From: Diplonema papillatum
Lineage: Eukaryota > Euglenozoa > Diplonemea > Diplonemida > Diplonemidae
Assembly: GCA_030068145.1 (NCBI GenBank)
Contig: JAPJBO010000156.1
Span: 124,001 to 188,000 of the forward strand
Direction of reading: 5' to 3'
DNA length: 64,000 nucleotides
This document shows, in pieces, positions 33,766 to 42,880 of the stretch. Each line of letters begins with the position of its first letter. Within the stretch, counting starts at the first letter, position 1. The translations under genes and the position numbers were made by a program. The notes below the pieces were generated by a model. The model did not search any database and had not been told where the DNA came from. It saw only the letters and a list, made by a program, of their open reading frames with translations.

Positions 33766-35175
33766 CACTCAAAATGAGCACTGACCTCTGAGTATTCAAT
33801 TATGATTTTTGCCGCTTTCAGGGAAAAAAACGAGACTCGAAAAAAAAAAAAGAGGCGACAATAGAGTTGAGGAAGGAAGACCGAAGGGGGGTGGGGGCTG
33901 GCAGCAGAGAAACGGCCATTCCCCGCTGACAGTTTCAAGTCCGTTCCCTTGACTGCTGTTTCGCCAGACAGTAGGCAGGGACAGAAGGAATCTCATTGGA
34001 CCATTCATGCGCGACTTTAATTAGAAGACGAGGCGTTTGGCTACCTTAAGAGAGTCTAGAGAGAAGATAGTTACTCCCGTCGTTTACCCGCGCTTGAGTG
34101 TACCCATCGCCTCGTCTCTCGCATCCCCCCTGAACAACCTCTACTCACTACTATCCCCCCCCCTTCCCCACGTCCCCACCTCGTCCTCTCATCCAATACT
34201 GTTCTCCCTTGGCGGGGCCGTCAGGGTACCGACATTTGTTGATTTCGTACTCGATTTCATCAGAGAATGCGCGGTTTACGTTCTTGGATCGGAGCAGGCT
34301 TGAACTGGTTGGTGCGGACAGTAAAAAACTGCTGACCCCCGCACCCTCTCGTTAGGCTCAGCTCAGAACAAAATTCTCTGATTCGGAGGTCCAGTGCCCT
34401 GACCTACAGCTGGCCAGCTTGACCTACACCTGACTTTAAAAGTCAGGTGTAAGTCACACGGCCCCCGTTCTACTCGTAGTTCCCACCCTGCCCTCTCTCC
34501 CCGTTATGTTCCCTTGAAAATTGGTTGGGTAATTTACTCTTGGAAAACCCCTTCTCGTATATGCAGTTTCGTTCTTCTTTTTTCTCTTCTCTCCTTTTTT
34601 TCTCGGTTGATATTTTCTTTGAATTCCTGCGCCTTGCCTTCCCTGCTTATTGCATGCCTCAACTGCCAGCGCCGAATAGCTGTCGCGCGTGGATTGCGCC
34701 CTCTCGACGACTTAGCTCGATTTTTGACGCTGCCGGTTCTCGGCGTGCCGCTCGACGGAAACGAGGAGGCGAAGATCCTGTCTCTATCAGGTCCGTTCCG
34801 ATCCCAGGTTACGACAGCGAGCAGCAACGATTGCCACCCGTCTTGCGCAACAAAAGCACTTCAAAAGGGACCCTACCGGAATCGCGTATGGTCTGATACT
34901 CATGAGCATGCCGAGGACTCTTCACCAGCGCCAGAACGGGGCCGGGACGATGGGAAGACGCCAACTCGAAGAAGGAGTCTTGGTAAAGACGGAGAAACGC
35001 CGACACGGGCGCACTAGCCAATCAGGGAACCTCCCAAGGCAGAGGGAACCTACGGCTGTGAAGCAACAAAGCTCGCTTTGTTGCCTCACCGCTGTGGGTC
35101 TTCGGTGAAGTCATCGGCTCACGTAAACCTACCACGCAACAAGCTCCCACGAAGCTGCGGCCGGTCTGAGAAGTA
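33766..35175. other. Intergenic DNA with one exon-like stretch
   Basis: A family A right-end fragment (AAATGAGCACTGACCTCTGAGTATTC) is at 33770-33800. A direct CTTGACCTACA-type foldback lies near 34415-34455 (ACACCTGACTTTAAAAGTCAGGTGTAAG). From about 34672 to 34793 an open, coding-like stretch lies between a CAG and a GTCCGT (RRIAVARGLRPLDDLARFL), possibly an exon; no partner was found. Confidence 0.35.
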
Positions 35176-35604
35176 ATGACTACTGCTAGAAGGGACGTGG
35201 CACAGTCCGTTTTCGGCTCAGTTTCAGCGCAAGGGAACTTGAAGAAAGGTAGCAGATTCGAAGGACGGCTTAAAGACGGTCACGAGAGGAATCGAAGTTT
35301 TGTGCATCGGGGAAAATTCGCATTCCTTCGATTCAATTCAGGATCCTATGCTTCGATGCAATTCATGCCACTTCAATTCAAGATAGCGTGTCATCAATTG
35401 CACATCGGTACGCGGTCTTCATCGAACCCTGTACAGTGTGGATGGAATGAAGTAGAATACAATAACGGTCCAATCTGGGTCTACTTGGGCCACGTCTGGT
35501 CCCAAAAAGAGGCAGAAGGTGGCGTCAACACAGACAACAAGCCTTCCATACCTCAGAATATGGTGAAACCCCAACTTGAGACCCCCACCACGTCTCAACG
35601 TTGA
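35176..35604 (+). CDS. Unrecognised 142-codon ORF
   Basis: ATG-started open frame (MTTARRDVAQSVFGSVSAQG...) with mixed composition, no domain, membrane segment or signal peptide. A GTAGCAG near codon 24 could be a splice donor. It precedes the membrane protein gene at 35977 but does not join it in phase. Low confidence that it is translated. Confidence 0.2.
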   Translation: MTTARRDVAQSVFGSVSAQGNLKKGSRFEGRLKDGHERNRSFVHRGKFAFLRFNSGSYASMQFMPLQFKIACHQLHIGTRSSSNPVQCGWNEVEYNNGPIWVYLGHVWSQKEAEGGVNTDNKPSIPQNMVKPQLETPTTSQR

Positions 35605-35976
35605 GGATAGGACCATGTGGCTGAGGAAGGACGCAATGTCGTCGATTGTGAGAGTATTAAGCAACAGATCAGCGATAGAGCCGACTACCCAGGCACAGCC
35701 AGCTTTGTCTCACCTGAACGGCTTAGTTGTGCAGAAGGTCGGATGGGTTTGCAGGGAATGTTGAGAGCCATTGGGGCCTTTAGTTGAATCAAGGGTCTTT
35801 CAGGCAAAATTGAGAACCAAGTCAGGTAAAGTCGTTGAGCGAGAATGCTTACTGTAAGAACCGAACAAAGGACCCACTTGCCCAGGAGTCGCATCACCCC
35901 CCGAGGCAGAATCTAAACAAGTTCTTCCCCCCGGGCGTACATCGGATCCGACTCGCACTCTTGGTCTCGCGTTGAG

Positions 35977-36484
35977 ATGAGTCTTAATGAGAATCAATAC
36001 CAGGAAGCGGAAGAACGTGAAAAGAAGGCGAAATTGCACGCCGAAGCTCGTCTGCATAACTCCCACGAAAGAAAGCAGGCAGAAAATGAGGCGACAAAAA
36101 GCTGAAAAGTGGGAGGGTTTTGGCTACTTTGCCTTCTGGGGCTTCCTGCACAACTTGGTGCTGGTCGTGGTTACCTTCGGTCTGCTGTTCCTCGTGAGCC
36201 TGTTCAAGGTTGTGATAACCGTCCCGGTATCCAGCTTCTTCGCGATTGTGCTCGGATTGTCCTTCTGGGCCAACATGCGAGAGCACCGAATGCCCAAGTT
36301 ATCCTCCGATCTCATTGGCATGCTTTGGCCGCTGTCCCTCACGTGGCAGGCCATCTTAGGTCTCGCGACCGGTGTTCTGGGCGCCTTTGCGCAGCAGAGG
36401 ATGCGCCTGCACATTCACCACGACCTGGAGGAAGAGCCTTTGAGGTGTGCGATTTTCCTCTTCAACATGCCTACTCGATCTTGA
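35977..36484 (+). CDS. Small membrane protein gene with a one-base frame discontinuity
   Basis: ATG at 35977 opens an acidic/basic amphipathic stretch (MSLNENQYQEAEEREKKAKL...) that hits a stop just after an AAAAA run at 36096-36100. One base fewer there would continue into the next frame, AEKWEGFGYFAFWGFLHN, followed by four hydrophobic helices (about LVLVVVTFGLLFLVSLF, VPVSSFFAIVLGLSFWA, LIGMLWPLSLTWQAIL and LATGVLGAF). The downstream frame also has its own ATG at 35987, giving 165 codons with a very basic start. A GTGCGA donor at 36445 probably ends the exon, placing the LINE in the following intron; no downstream exon was found. Function unknown. The shift may be a sequencing slip, recoding or real decay. 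Confidence 0.5.
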
Positions 36485-36494
36485 ACTCATTCTT

Positions 36495-36620
36495 GCGTCA
36501 GAATCGCAAGAAACCTTGACGGCGCAAATGGCAGGCTACGTCATAAACGAGCAGCCTGACCGAAGAAACTGCATACAGCGTAATACAAAATGATCCATGT
36601 GCCTCATGTAAGTAGTATGC
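36495..36620 (+). mobile_element. Diverged 3' tail of a second LINE lineage
   Basis: AATCGCAAGAAA, CCTTGACGGCGCAAATGGCAGG, ACGTCAT, CCTGAC and ATCCATGTGCCTCATGTA follow the same order as the 3' end of the intact LINE, with many substitutions and a 30-bp gap. It is oriented opposite to the intact element next to it, so it is an independent, older insertion or a related subfamily. Confidence 0.6.
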
Positions 36621-36831
36621 TTGCCTTCATGGCATCAGCGTGACCCTTCCGGCGCCAATCATCCGTCCGAGTTCCCCAGATTGATACAATGCAATCGGCC
36701 TCACAAAACGACGTGACGAAGTTGTCCCTAGATGAGTGCCCGGCGTAAGACTTATGCAAGCTACCATGTGTTTTCATGGCGCTTGCATTTCTAGCTCTCG
36801 GAAACTCGGCGAAGACTGAACCCCGCACGGC

Positions 36832-36841
36832 TTTCTTAGTA
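36832..36841 (-). repeat. Target-site duplication, 3' side of full-length LINE
   Basis: TTTCTTAGTA on the plus strand, identical to 44891-44900. Confidence 0.92.
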
Positions 36842-36934
36842 TTGAGTTCTTTTAAGTACATGAACCACGTGGATTAACATGCACTGCCTTGAAAGTCAGG
36901 TTATCGGATGACGTCGTCACCTGTTATTGCGTCG

Positions 36935-39900
36935 TCAAGGTCGAGCATTTGTGGCGCTAGCGGGATTTGGCTTTCTTGCGATTCCAGAGACTGAGTCGGC
37001 GAGTACGAGGGCGGGCACGTGTGCCCGTTTTTCACTTTCGAGGGCATTGGTGTGCCCGTGGTCCCCGGTCGTTTCTGAGAGCTGCTTGCCTTCGGTACCT
37101 TTCTTCCTTCGATGCACCCCTGAGTCGGGTGTGGTCGCCTTCGTCTTCTTCCGCTTGCGGCCGGCGATCGGGCCTTCCTTCGGGGTGCCGAGCACCCTCT
37201 TCTTCAGCGCTGGTCGTTCGCTGGTTCCTGGCGTTGGTGGCGGCCTCTTGGTCGCCCGTCCGGTCGTCGCCGTCTCCTTTTTCGTTGCCGCGAGCGGCGC
37301 TCGCGCCGCTCGCTTTCCTACTGGCGTTTCCCGTTGTACGTCCACCTGGGTGGGTGAGGAGGGCCTCTTCTTCTTGTTGCGTCCGGGGGTTGACTGGACG
37401 TTCGGCTTGTTGGACTGGTGGTGGCCGCGGCTGCAACATGCCGCCGGTCGCCTCTGCGTCAGCGTAGGGAGCCTTTTGCACTCTTGGCAGGTTCCTCTGC
37501 CATGCGTGCGGCAGGCATGATGCCCGCTGCGGCAACACGCCGCCGCCGTCTTGCACTCGCCGCACTTCGTCGTGCTGTGCTCTGTGCACACCGCGATCGG
37601 CTGCCCATCGTTCGCGTGGTGATGGTGCCGGCAGCACATCTCTACCGTGGGAACGTCCCTTCGGACGAGTGCTCTGCACGCCTCACACTTCCCTTTGTGA
37701 TGGGTCGCGCACGTGACGAGTGCCTTCTCTATACCGACACCCGGCATATGCACGGGGTCTGGGTGCAGTTGTGGTGGGGCAGGCAGGGCCCACCTCGCCG
37801 CTCTCCCGATCGTCCAGTCAGGGTACGTCGGGCACTGCGTCCCTACATCGCTTCCTTTCACTTGTTCCTCAAGTATCGTCCCCGTGTGTGCCTCGCGAAA
37901 GCGTGGCCTGGGCCGTACACCCGATATCCCCGAGATGCCCATGAACGACAGCGACGTCGTCGGGCACACCCTCTCCCCTCTCATGCAGCTTCCCAGCCCT
38001 TGCTGTGCCGCCAGCTTGTCCAACGCGCTCATCATGCAGCGCAGGACGTTTCCCCGTTCTCTCACCCCCTTCGGCGCATTCCCGTGCAGCGGCATGCTGA
38101 GGCCCGAGAAGAGTTCAAAGTCGATCGCAAGCTCTAGCATTGACGCCTGCCCGCTCTCGGTCCACTGCATGTCAGACAGCCACGCTACCAACGCATAAAA
38201 CGTCGGTAGTCCCCAGGTCTTGTTTCGCTCCCACGTCCATGCCGGGGCAATCCGCGCAAAGGGGTGGTCAAATTTCTCGGCAGGCATCGCATCCGCTCTC
38301 GACCAGGGGGTCGTGGGGTTCCTGGCTACCCAGCCACGTGCTTCGAGCCCTGCCCGTTCCGCAAGGATTTCAGCCATCATCTCCTGGAGCCGCCTCGATA
38401 AGTGGGCGTTCTCCGGTACAACCACACCATGTTCCAGCGTGCATCGGGGCCACTCGGTTCGGTTGGCCGCCATCAGCCCGGCGTATGCTTCCCGCCGGCG
38501 AATGTGTGAGTATGCGTCGCAGTCCCAGTAGATATGCTGTTCGTTCTCCGTCACGCCGCTCCCACAGTGCTTGCAGCTGGGCGCCTGCGGCTCAGCTCCG
38601 GCCTGCCTCATCCGCGACGTGAACTCCGCCGTGTTCACACCCCCCGCAATCGCGACTCGAATTAGCTTCGCCGTGTGCGCGGAACATTCCCTCGTCTTCC
38701 AGAACGCATTCGTGCGCTCCAAGTCGGCTCTTTCCAGCCCCTGATATCCTGGCCTTCTCGCCATCAGTCGGGCCCACGTCCTCGTTCTCAGGTCCGCCCT
38801 CACTTCGTGCCCCCTCTTCGAGGGCGACGAGGCCAGCGGGTCGAACACTGCACCATTCCGTCGTAGCGTGCGAGATAGGGGCCCAGGCTCCCATATGTGT
38901 CCACACTCCTCCATGCTCCTCATCGCCAGCCCGACTGGGCCGAGGGGTTGGTCCCCCTCGGCGTACCGCCCCCGGATACTCTCCATCAGAGGTAGCAGTC
39001 GCGGCAGCCTCTCGCACGCCGCGTAGAACGCCGTCGTCACCCGGTACGCTAAACACGTACCGGGGTCCGTCAGGTGGCCCTTCTCCTGGAAGTTCAGGAC
39101 CATTTCTCTCGCGCGCTTCGGGTTTGCTCCACCCCAGATCAGACCCATCACCGACGTCGTCAACCGCTTCATCGCCACCTTCGACACCGGCGCGAAGGAG
39201 CAGCCTGATAGCGCTGCCGGCAACACATTCGACTGCACAATACGGACCCGCTTTTCGTACCGGAATGGCGCGTGGCGGAGGCCTTCCGCTAGGGCCGCCG
39301 CCCTCTCTACCCTCTTAGAGTCGGACCTCTCCTTTCTGTTCTTCGCCGTTGAGACTAGGGCCCCCAGACACGTGACGGACTTGCTAAATCGCAGCAGCGC
39401 ATTTCCGCTTCGGAGTCTGAGCGTCGACTGGTGCCTCTGCCTCGTCGAGAATGCGATGGTCTTCTCGAGGTTTAGCTGCATTCCGGTGAGTGTGCAGAAC
39501 TCGTCAACAATGTCGACTCCCTTTTGCAATGCGGCCTCCGACAGCCTGGACAGTAGTGTGGCATCATCCGCGTACGACTTAGGACTCACACCCTCAGCTT
39601 CTTTCTTGACCGCTTTCATCACTACCGACAGCAGGGCATTGATGAGTATGACGGACACAGGGCACCCTTGAAGGATACCGTTGGTCACACTAAACTCCCT
39701 GCCCACCCCTAGCGGCAACTTGAAGCGTCTCGCGAGCAGACTGTAAATCGCCCTCAGCGGCTTGAGAACCCGACCGTGCAGTCCTAAGTCCTCAGCCAAG
39801 CGTAGCACTACCTCTCGCGGGACCATGTCGAAACACTTCCGGAAGTCCAGCGCCACTCCGTAGAGCGGCTCTCCGTCCAGCAAGGCGTCCTCCACCTCGA

Positions 39901-42829
39901 GCCCTATCTCCATCAAGACGTCCTCGATCCGGTGGCCCGGCCGAAAGCCTTTCTGTCCTTCTTCGATCCACCCCTCCTGCCACAGGACAATGTCCGCAAG
40001 CCTGCGGCAGGCCCACAAGCGGTACACGGCGGATGTGACGGTTATCGGCCTCGTGTGCAGCGGGTCTTGGCTCTCATCTTTCGGCACCATCGACACCAGC
40101 GCAGTTGTCATGCTTGCCGGCCAGTCCCCAGTCGCTTCGACCAGGTTCATGACGTCTGCAAGTGCATTCAGCAGGGGGAGCGGCAACTCCCGCAGTTCAG
40201 CCATGCGCCAGCCATCCACCCCTGACGCGCTTTTCTTCGGCTTCTTCCTCAGCAGAATTCGCAGCTCCTCCCCCGTGATTGTTCCGGCTTCCATCAAGTG
40301 TGGGCCGATGTGATCCTGGAACCGATCCCGAAACGGCTCGTACTCCGGCTCTGGCCCGTCCTTGTACTTACGCAGGATAGGGTCCCACGCAGTGTTCAGC
40401 GCCTCGTCCATCTCGTCAACATTTGCAGTCACACCCGCCCCCGTTCGCAACACCCCCGACGGCTCAGCGCGTCCGGCGCAGATGGTTGTCAGACATCGTC
40501 TGCTCGCATCGGCCCTCTCGTTCAGCTTGTCTCGGTACTTCGTAAACCTGGCCGCCGATCCTTCCCTTCCGAGCCTACTCGTCTCTTCCCGCAATGCCGT
40601 GAGAAGCTGCTTCGCCTCCTCATGATCCGGGAATCCTTCTGTCCCTTGGCCACCTTTCATGCACGCCTGTGCCAGCCGTCTGCTGTTCTGCCAGCAACGG
40701 GATACTTCATGCGGAACTGCCTCCGGCCCGCGTCGCTGCGCAAGGTAGCTGCAGATGCGTTCCATCCTGTGGATGGCCTTCCGGAGCCGTAGCTGTCTGC
40801 TGTTCGCCGCCCCCGACCCGTCGCTCGCAGTGCTTGCCGTGATACAGACTCTCTTAGGCGACGTCTTTATCCCCCGGCCGGTACTCCTTCCCCTTTCTTC
40901 CGCAGGGATTCCGAAGGCATCCTGCAAGTACTGCTCACTGACTCGTGACCACTCGAGCCAGGCCTCTTCCACTCGCTGTGCTGCCAGCCGTTCTGCGAAA
41001 TCGGAGTTGGTCAGTCTCTGTACGGCTTCCCTGTTAGCTTCTGTGTCCGAGAGGCCCCACTTGGGTCCCCCCTCGGTAGGGATTTCCCGCGGTACTTTAA
41101 ATCGCCACACGATTTGGCGCAGCGCCGCAATGTCCAGGGTCATTGTCACGAGCCGGTGTCCCGGTACGTTCACCGCGGTGGTGACGCATTGACGGAAAGC
41201 TCCCGTCGTTATTCGGTTGAGGAGTATGCGGTCGATCCTCGTGCCTGTCGTCCGGGCGCTGGTAAAGGTCGGTGGTGGCGGTGTGTCACCGGTACGCGCA
41301 TGGTGCAGTTCCGCTGCGTCGGACCATCCGTTCCTTAGTGCCTTCCGCAGCACAGGGGACCGGTCTTCTTCCGTGTTCAGGTCACCCATCACCATTATGG
41401 GGACGTCACCGAGGCTATCTGCCGCTGCGAAGAGGATCTTCTCCAGCATGTCCTCACGCTCCTCGCTCTCCGCCCTCCCGTTTCCGGAAGGGCAGTAGAC
41501 ATTGAACACGTGCACGAACGTGTTGCCGGCCCCTGTTGCTACTACCGTATGGCTCACTCGGTCCGGGGACCGTATTGCTGCGTGCGAGAGCGCCGTCATC
41601 GTATCGTACGCAGGTATCGGTCTCAGTACTAGAGTGGAGAGCCCCCCGTTCGCGGCGTTCACCGTCGAGCGACTACCGGAGTTTCTACAGAGTCTTCCGG
41701 GAGGCGGCAGGCCCCAGTGGCAGCACCATTTCCGCAGGTATTCCTCCGCCTGCGCCCGTTTGCACGGAAGGAGTGTCACCTCCTGGCAGCAGAGAAGATC
41801 CGCTTCCACCGCGTCGGCCGCTGGGAGATATTGAAGTAAGCTAGTTACGTTCAACGTCGCGAACTTCATCTCCGTGCGGCCGGGGCCCGGGTTCTGTTCG
41901 ATGTCTCCAGCGCTTAACAGCTGCTGTCTAGTAGTTTCCTTAATAGATATAAGAGTTCTTTGGCGATTACACAAGTCAGTACGTGGCGCGGGGCTGAACT
42001 GTTGCTGGGGGGGTGGGGAGGACGCCTGAGGGCGGGGCGGGGGGGGCATGGGGGGAGTTTCTTGCGGGGTGTCCCGGCCTTGCAAACGTTGGGAGGCGGC
42101 CTCGCGCACGGCCCTGTAGGTGAGCGAGACCCGGTCGCGTGCGACATCATCGGGACGAATCCCGTGTGTCCACAGGCTCCTGGCCTCGCCTTCCATGTGG
42201 CACAGTGTGCCGACCGGCAGGGGGGTTCTCACTCTCCGGCTCCCCCTCTCCCACTCCATGACCGTGTCGCTCAAGAGCGATACGGTCGCTACCCTCGGAC
42301 CCAGTTCTCTCTGGTCTTTGTGGGGGTTGATCCCCACTCCCCTCCGGTACCAGTTGGCCAGCAACTGGTCCGGTTCCCACCCGAGACGGTCACGTATGAG
42401 ATCCGCCGCTTCTTTCAGGGGCCCCTCGGGGATACCCCGTTCCAGTCTGACCGGGGGTCCGCCCTGTCGGTAGGCGTGTCCCCACTGCTGGGTCTCTCTG
42501 CTTTGTTCTCCCCCCAGCCTCCTCCAAGTGGCTTTCGGCCCAAGCTCGGGTACTCGGCTCAGTCTGTCCAGAAGATCCCGAGGGATCGTCTGGAAGCTTA
42601 GTCCGGGGATTGCTCCCTCCACCCTGACAGGGCCCCCCCCGCAGGCACGCTGGCCTTTGTGGGGGGATTGTTTGTGCGCTGCGGGTAAATTTCCCGGGCT
42701 AATGAGGCCTGGCGCATTGTGGGAGAGAGGGGGGCAAAAAGAAGAAGAAGAAGAAGAGGGATCGCCACCACCTTCGCCTGCTCCATCGTCGAACTGCGTG
42801 CTGGGACTCACGCGCTGGGCGGCCTGCAC
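36935..42829 (-). CDS. LINE ORF2 polyprotein: AlkB-like oxygenase, 2A, APE endonuclease, reverse transcriptase, Cys/His repeats
   Basis: A 1964-codon frame (numbered from GTG at 42829; no ATG until residue 191). Residues about 85-245 are AlkB-like: NWYRRGVG-INPHKD (His170, Asp172), WTHGI (His222), then RVSLTYR (Arg233, Arg239). Residues 301-316 are a 2A peptide, LLSAGDIEQNPGP. From 321 comes an APE-type endonuclease: ATLNVTSL, CQE (Glu350), MGDLN (482-485), RIDRIL (531-536), PGHR. Reverse transcriptase spans about 865-1130: DFRKCFD, GILQGCPVS, SYADD (Asp1088-1089). A CX2CX9HX4C knuckle (1419-1437) follows, then a conserved-looking LELAIDFE segment near 1565, three tandem Cys/His units (1707-1804) and a basic tail. 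The missing ATG suggests entry by read-through from ORF1. Confidence 0.93.
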   Translation of the reverse strand: MQAAQRVSPSTQFDDGAGEGGGDPSSSSSSFCPPLSHNAPGLISPGNLPAAHKQSPHKGQRACGGGPVRVEGAIPGLSFQTIPRDLLDRLSRVPELGPKATWRRLGGEQSRETQQWGHAYRQGGPPVRLERGIPEGPLKEAADLIRDRLGWEPDQLLANWYRRGVGINPHKDQRELGPRVATVSLLSDTVMEWERGSRRVRTPLPVGTLCHMEGEARSLWTHGIRPDDVARDRVSLTYRAVREAASQRLQGRDTPQETPPMPPPPRPQASSPPPQQQFSPAPRTDLCNRQRTLISIKETTRQQLLSAGDIEQNPGPGRTEMKFATLNVTSLLQYLPAADAVEADLLCCQEVTLLPCKRAQAEEYLRKWCCHWGLPPPGRLCRNSGSRSTVNAANGGLSTLVLRPIPAYDTMTALSHAAIRSPDRVSHTVVATGAGNTFVHVFNVYCPSGNGRAESEEREDMLEKILFAAADSLGDVPIMVMGDLNTEEDRSPVLRKALRNGWSDAAELHHARTGDTPPPPTFTSARTTGTRIDRILLNRITTGAFRQCVTTAVNVPGHRLVTMTLDIAALRQIVWRFKVPREIPTEGGPKWGLSDTEANREAVQRLTNSDFAERLAAQRVEEAWLEWSRVSEQYLQDAFGIPAEERGRSTGRGIKTSPKRVCITASTASDGSGAANSRQLRLRKAIHRMERICSYLAQRRGPEAVPHEVSRCWQNSRRLAQACMKGGQGTEGFPDHEEAKQLLTALREETSRLGREGSAARFTKYRDKLNERADASRRCLTTICAGRAEPSGVLRTGAGVTANVDEMDEALNTAWDPILRKYKDGPEPEYEPFRDRFQDHIGPHLMEAGTITGEELRILLRKKPKKSASGVDGWRMAELRELPLPLLNALADVMNLVEATGDWPASMTTALVSMVPKDESQDPLHTRPITVTSAVYRLWACRRLADIVLWQEGWIEEGQKGFRPGHRIEDVLMEIGLEVEDALLDGEPLYGVALDFRKCFDMVPREVVLRLAEDLGLHGRVLKPLRAIYSLLARRFKLPLGVGREFSVTNGILQGCPVSVILINALLSVVMKAVKKEAEGVSPKSYADDATLLSRLSEAALQKGVDIVDEFCTLTGMQLNLEKTIAFSTRQRHQSTLRLRSGNALLRFSKSVTCLGALVSTAKNRKERSDSKRVERAAALAEGLRHAPFRYEKRVRIVQSNVLPAALSGCSFAPVSKVAMKRLTTSVMGLIWGGANPKRAREMVLNFQEKGHLTDPGTCLAYRVTTAFYAACERLPRLLPLMESIRGRYAEGDQPLGPVGLAMRSMEECGHIWEPGPLSRTLRRNGAVFDPLASSPSKRGHEVRADLRTRTWARLMARRPGYQGLERADLERTNAFWKTRECSAHTAKLIRVAIAGGVNTAEFTSRMRQAGAEPQAPSCKHCGSGVTENEQHIYWDCDAYSHIRRREAYAGLMAANRTEWPRCTLEHGVVVPENAHLSRRLQEMMAEILAERAGLEARGWVARNPTTPWSRADAMPAEKFDHPFARIAPAWTWERNKTWGLPTFYALVAWLSDMQWTESGQASMLELAIDFELFSGLSMPLHGNAPKGVRERGNVLRCMMSALDKLAAQQGLGSCMRGERVCPTTSLSFMGISGISGVRPRPRFREAHTGTILEEQVKGSDVGTQCPTYPDWTIGRAARWALPAPPQLHPDPVHMPGVGIEKALVTCATHHKGKCEACRALVRRDVPTVEMCCRHHHHANDGQPIAVCTEHSTTKCGECKTAAACCRSGHHACRTHGRGTCQECKRLPTLTQRRPAACCSRGHHQSNKPNVQSTPGRNKKKRPSSPTQVDVQRETPVGKRAARAPLAATKKETATTGRATKRPPPTPGTSERPALKKRVLGTPKEGPIAGRKRKKTKATTPDSGVHRRKKGTEGKQLSETTGDHGHTNALESEKRAHVPALVLADSVSGIARKPNPASATNARP
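41882..41929 (-). promoter_or_regulatory. 2A ribosome-skipping peptide inside LINE ORF2
   Basis: Encodes RQQLLSAGDIEQNPGP. D-I-E-x-N-P-G-P is the complete 2A consensus, and the preceding LLxxAG matches well-known 2A peptides. At such sites the ribosome fails to link Gly to the final Pro and continues, releasing the upstream protein. Here the break would fall between the AlkB-like part and the endonuclease, which begins five residues later. Confidence 0.9.
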
Positions 42830-42880
42830 CGGCCTGGCGGGGCCACAACTGGCGCCGGGGACGGGTCGCGGTGGCAGTCA
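42830..42880 (-). promoter_or_regulatory. Candidate TGA read-through site joining ORF1 and ORF2
   Basis: ORF1 ends at TGA (42878-42880). The next 16 codons (CTG CCA CCG ...) are in the same frame as ORF2 and open. TGA followed by CT is a known leaky context. ORF2 has no ATG ahead of its oxygenase core, so read-through is the simplest route to its expression. Confidence 0.6.
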
